Notes under the pieces: generated by a model | The model's database searches: none | Told to the model about the DNA's origin: nothing | Seen by the model: the letters and a program-made list of their open reading frames with translations, nothing else | Program-made: the position numbers and the translations under genes | Shown here: positions 60,657 through 64,000 of the stretch, in pieces | How positions within the stretch are numbered: the first letter of the stretch is position 1 | Layout: every line of letters starts with the position of its first letter | Assembly: GCA_028554755.1 (NCBI GenBank) | Contig: JAPTOF010000020.1 | Span: 10,015,001 to 10,079,000, forward strand | Origin: Cordia subcordata | Taxonomy: Eukaryota; Streptophyta; Magnoliopsida; Boraginales; Cordiaceae | DNA: 64,000 nt | Direction: 5' to 3'

Positions 60657-61588
60657 TGTATGTATGTATATGTATATGTATAAAAAGTTTTTAAGTTTAT
60701 CTAATATTTTCTTTAATCTGGCATATAATGCAAATTTTTTTATAAGAAACTATTTTTTATCTTTGCCTTTACTTATTCTGAATTTGAAATTTTGGTGGTC
60801 TTCTATTTTATTTTAGACTTTTTTATATATAGAATTATTTTATGGAAAATATTCTACCTATTGTTTTTTATTTTTTACTCTAATAAGTAAAAAAATAAAA
60901 TACCTTCAAAGTAAAGCTTTATTTGGTAAACTTTGATGCCGTGAAAAAAATCTGTTTTTTTTTTTTTTAAACAAAGTACATAGCAACAAAATCAATTTAT
61001 GATTGTAAAAGAGAAACATGTTACAAAGTTTCCAAAATTGAAGAAAGACTTCTTATTATGTTTTTGAAATATGAGAATTTCTAAAGTTGTTAACTTCAAA
61101 ATGTATAACAACATCACTTTCATAAAGAATATTTTGGCACAAAAAGCAAAAGAATTACTGCAAAATCTCTTTAAGATATAATGAAGTTTTGTTAATTTTT
61201 GTCTTGTAGTTGAAAGAAATTAACCTCGATATATGTGTATTTTCATAAATGTGAGAGTGAAGAGCATTAAATTTGTTTTCCGTGCAGGTGAAAACTCCTC
61301 ATATGGAACCTGAAACGTGCATATCTTAACAGTCATAATTTTAAAGTAAAAAGGTAACTTTACTGACGACCAAGTGCACAAACAGTTGTTCAAAAATGTT
61401 CTAACACTCAATACCTATACTAAATTTCTCTTAGCTATGATGAATGTTGTGTTTGGAATAGTCTTATATGCAAATTGAAAAACATCTTATCTTATAAGCA
61501 TGTAAACGAAATATGCATCTCATGCGTTAAGACGATCTGGTATGACATTATTGTATTATTACTTAAATTAAATATTGAGATAAACTAA
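59039..61588. other. Intergenic, nothing recognised
   Basis: No gene. The compound microsatellite at 60596-60669 is listed separately. Short frames (60628-60816, 61220-61411) are low-complexity or unrecognisable. Confidence 0.5.
60596..60669. repeat. Compound microsatellite (TA)n then (TATG)n
   Basis: About 17 TA units followed by about 10 TATG units. The MYVCMYVC-type frame across it is an artefact. Confidence 0.95.
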
Positions 61589-61993
61589 TCTATATATAAA
61601 ATGAAATGGTTGAGTAGGGTGTCATGTGCCACTTTCTCAACTTGTTCTATTTTATGATATTTTTTTCACTAAATGATACAGATATATAGAAATATTATCA
61701 ACAGCATGTATTATATTTTTAATGAGTGACATCTCATCATTTGTTTTTCTGATTTCTTATATATTTTATTTCTCAACCACTAGAACCAACTTTTTTTTAC
61801 GTTTAATTGATCTTATATCTTATTATTATTAAAACTAGATAGAAGATTGAGGTTCAATATTAGTAGTCAAATATATCTTCAAAAAATTGATAAAACTCTT
61901 CCTACTAAGATTAATTGACTTATCTAAATCATATAAAATGTAAAGTAAAAAATATATATCTCACCCATGATATCGTGAGGGTTCACATACTTG
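61589..61993 (+). mobile_element. Degraded non-autonomous Helitron
   Basis: It begins TCTATATATAAAATG after A. Near its end CTCACCCATGATATCGTGAG can form a short hairpin, followed by GGTTCACATACTTG and T. The terminus reads CTTG instead of CTAG, so it is older or the call is wrong. It is 405 bp long. Confidence 0.45.
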
Positions 61994-62700
61994 TTTGACA
62001 ATAATATTCTCAACTTTGAATCATAATATATTTCCATATAGTGTCGTTTTATGATCAAATATAAAAGTAAAAAATTAAATCTTTATTTTCTTGTTTTTCT
62101 ATGATTTTAAATTTTATATTTTTTTAAATTTTAAAATTTATGAGAAATACAAGTAATATTATATATTTTCAAAATAACTAACATATCCGAACAATACTTT
62201 ATAAGATATAAGTATGCCACACACCGTAGTTTTTAAAACTATACGTAAGACATCTTAATGAGAATAATATTTAAGTATCTAATGATAAGTTGATAATAAA
62301 TTATACTTTCTTTCATAAATCATCAAATAAAATAAACATCTTATAAAAATATTATAATTAACAAAAACAACAACAGTCTCACATCAAATCACGAATGCTA
62401 ATTAAAAAAGAAAAAACTCAACAACTTATCCATAAGAAAATCTTTGTGCAGAGTAGAGAATGAAGAAAAGTTTCTATATGTTAGACTAATAGGTTACTTG
62501 CCCAAACAACTATTTGATTACCTTTCTTTTGGCCTGTTTTACGATCGATGCTCTCTTAATTAAACTCCCGATCCACAAACAGACGAATGCATCTTACAAA
62601 AGAGAGGTGTGCACTTGTAATGGAATAACGTATACGCTTAACAACTGATAATGTAGGAGATATGTTAGCCCCTATCAAAAATGGGAGTGAAACGGCACAG
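61994..62700. other. Upstream region of chitinase copy 3
   Basis: AT-rich, no frame. It carries the distal promoter of copy 3. Confidence 0.5.
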
Positions 62701-62708
62701 CATTCTAC

Positions 62709-62716
62709 TATAAAAG
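62709..62716 (+). promoter_or_regulatory. TATA box of chitinase copy 3
   Basis: TATAAAAG followed by CCTTTGATA, 92 bp ahead of the ATG. It matches the promoter core of copy 2, so the duplication included at least this part of the promoter. Confidence 0.78.
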
Positions 62717-62767
62717 CCTTTGATACCTACACATAAACACACATCAGCTCAACACAGGTCCACATAA

Positions 62768-63691
<924 letters not shown>

Positions 63692-63803
63692 GACTTTTGT
63701 CTTGTGTTTATAAATTCTATGTTGTGTTTATGTATTGTGATGGTGTAACATATTATGTGAACAATATTGTTTTGTTAATCGAGTGTGATTTTATTTGGAT
63801 TGG
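63692..63803 (+). other. 3' UTR of chitinase copy 3
   Basis: TATGTTGTGTTTATGTA and GTGATTTTATTTGGATTG are shared with the 3' flank of copy 2 (- strand, 57314-57200). Homology therefore extends about 110 bp past the stop. No canonical AATAAA was seen. Confidence 0.5.
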
Positions 63804-64000
63804 AAACTAAGCGCGCACAGACATAAGCTAAACGTTTTTGTCTTCAATAATTATCTGCTAAGCCATCGAAACTAGTCTTACTTGTCCTCTCGATGACTTT
63901 CTTGGTAGTTTTTCAAGAAGCAATTGAGTTTTGACTTTTGCAAACTTGCAGCATAATACCGTACTGTTAAAAAGGGTCTGGTATTATCCTACGGGGAAGA

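Noticed and set aside
60628..60816. MYVCMYVC-repeat frame
   Set aside because: It is the translation of the (TATG)n microsatellite.

Overview
This window looks like nuclear DNA of a flowering plant, most likely a eudicot. It is strongly AT-rich and mostly intergenic. It holds Ty1/copia retrotransposons primed by initiator tRNA-Met, L1-type LINE fragments, SINE-, Helitron-, hAT- and MITE-like elements, and three intact plant class III chitinase genes. I saw no bacterial, organellar, rRNA or CRISPR features and no convincing tRNA gene. The species cannot be named from the sequence alone.

Region 1 (1-13520) is a nest of three copia elements. The outermost is Sirevirus-type element B on the + strand: a 5' LTR from 10560 to 12009, a primer-binding site and a broken gag. 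A Tork-type element on the - strand (7835-10559) sits at the start of that LTR. A second Sirevirus-type element, A (1-7834, +), is inserted in the integrase frame of the Tork element. Element A runs from mid-gag through protease, integrase, reverse transcriptase, a long envelope-like region and polypurine tracts to a 1.75 kb 3' LTR. All are broken by stops, frameshifts and deletions.

Region 2 (13520-47480) has no gene I can support. It contains SINE-like units, MITEs, an hAT-type element with a perfect 8-bp target duplication, a Helitron with textbook termini and several large foldback elements. It also holds Sirevirus-type LTR pieces, an L1-type ORF1 remnant on the - strand, a 780-bp AAATAAACTA-like low-complexity tract, tandem duplications and microsatellites.

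Region 3 (47488-52550) is a copia element of the Ale/Retrofit kind with both LTRs, a near-perfect 5-bp target duplication and a deleted reverse transcriptase. A 5'-truncated LINE on the - strand interrupts it, flanked by a 9-bp target duplication.

Region 4 (52556-64000) is the only genic part. It carries three single-exon genes for secreted GH18 class III chitinases of the hevamine type, at 54303-55199 (-), 57315-58205 (-) and 62801-63691 (+). All keep the DxDxE catalytic motif, the catalytic tyrosine and six cysteines. The last two differ at about 15 of 296 residues and lie head to head 4.6 kb apart. They share sequence from the TATA box to about 110 bp past the stop, so they are a recent inverted duplication in a small chitinase cluster. 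These enzymes are expected to act in the apoplast or vacuole on chitin and possibly peptidoglycan, usually in defence.
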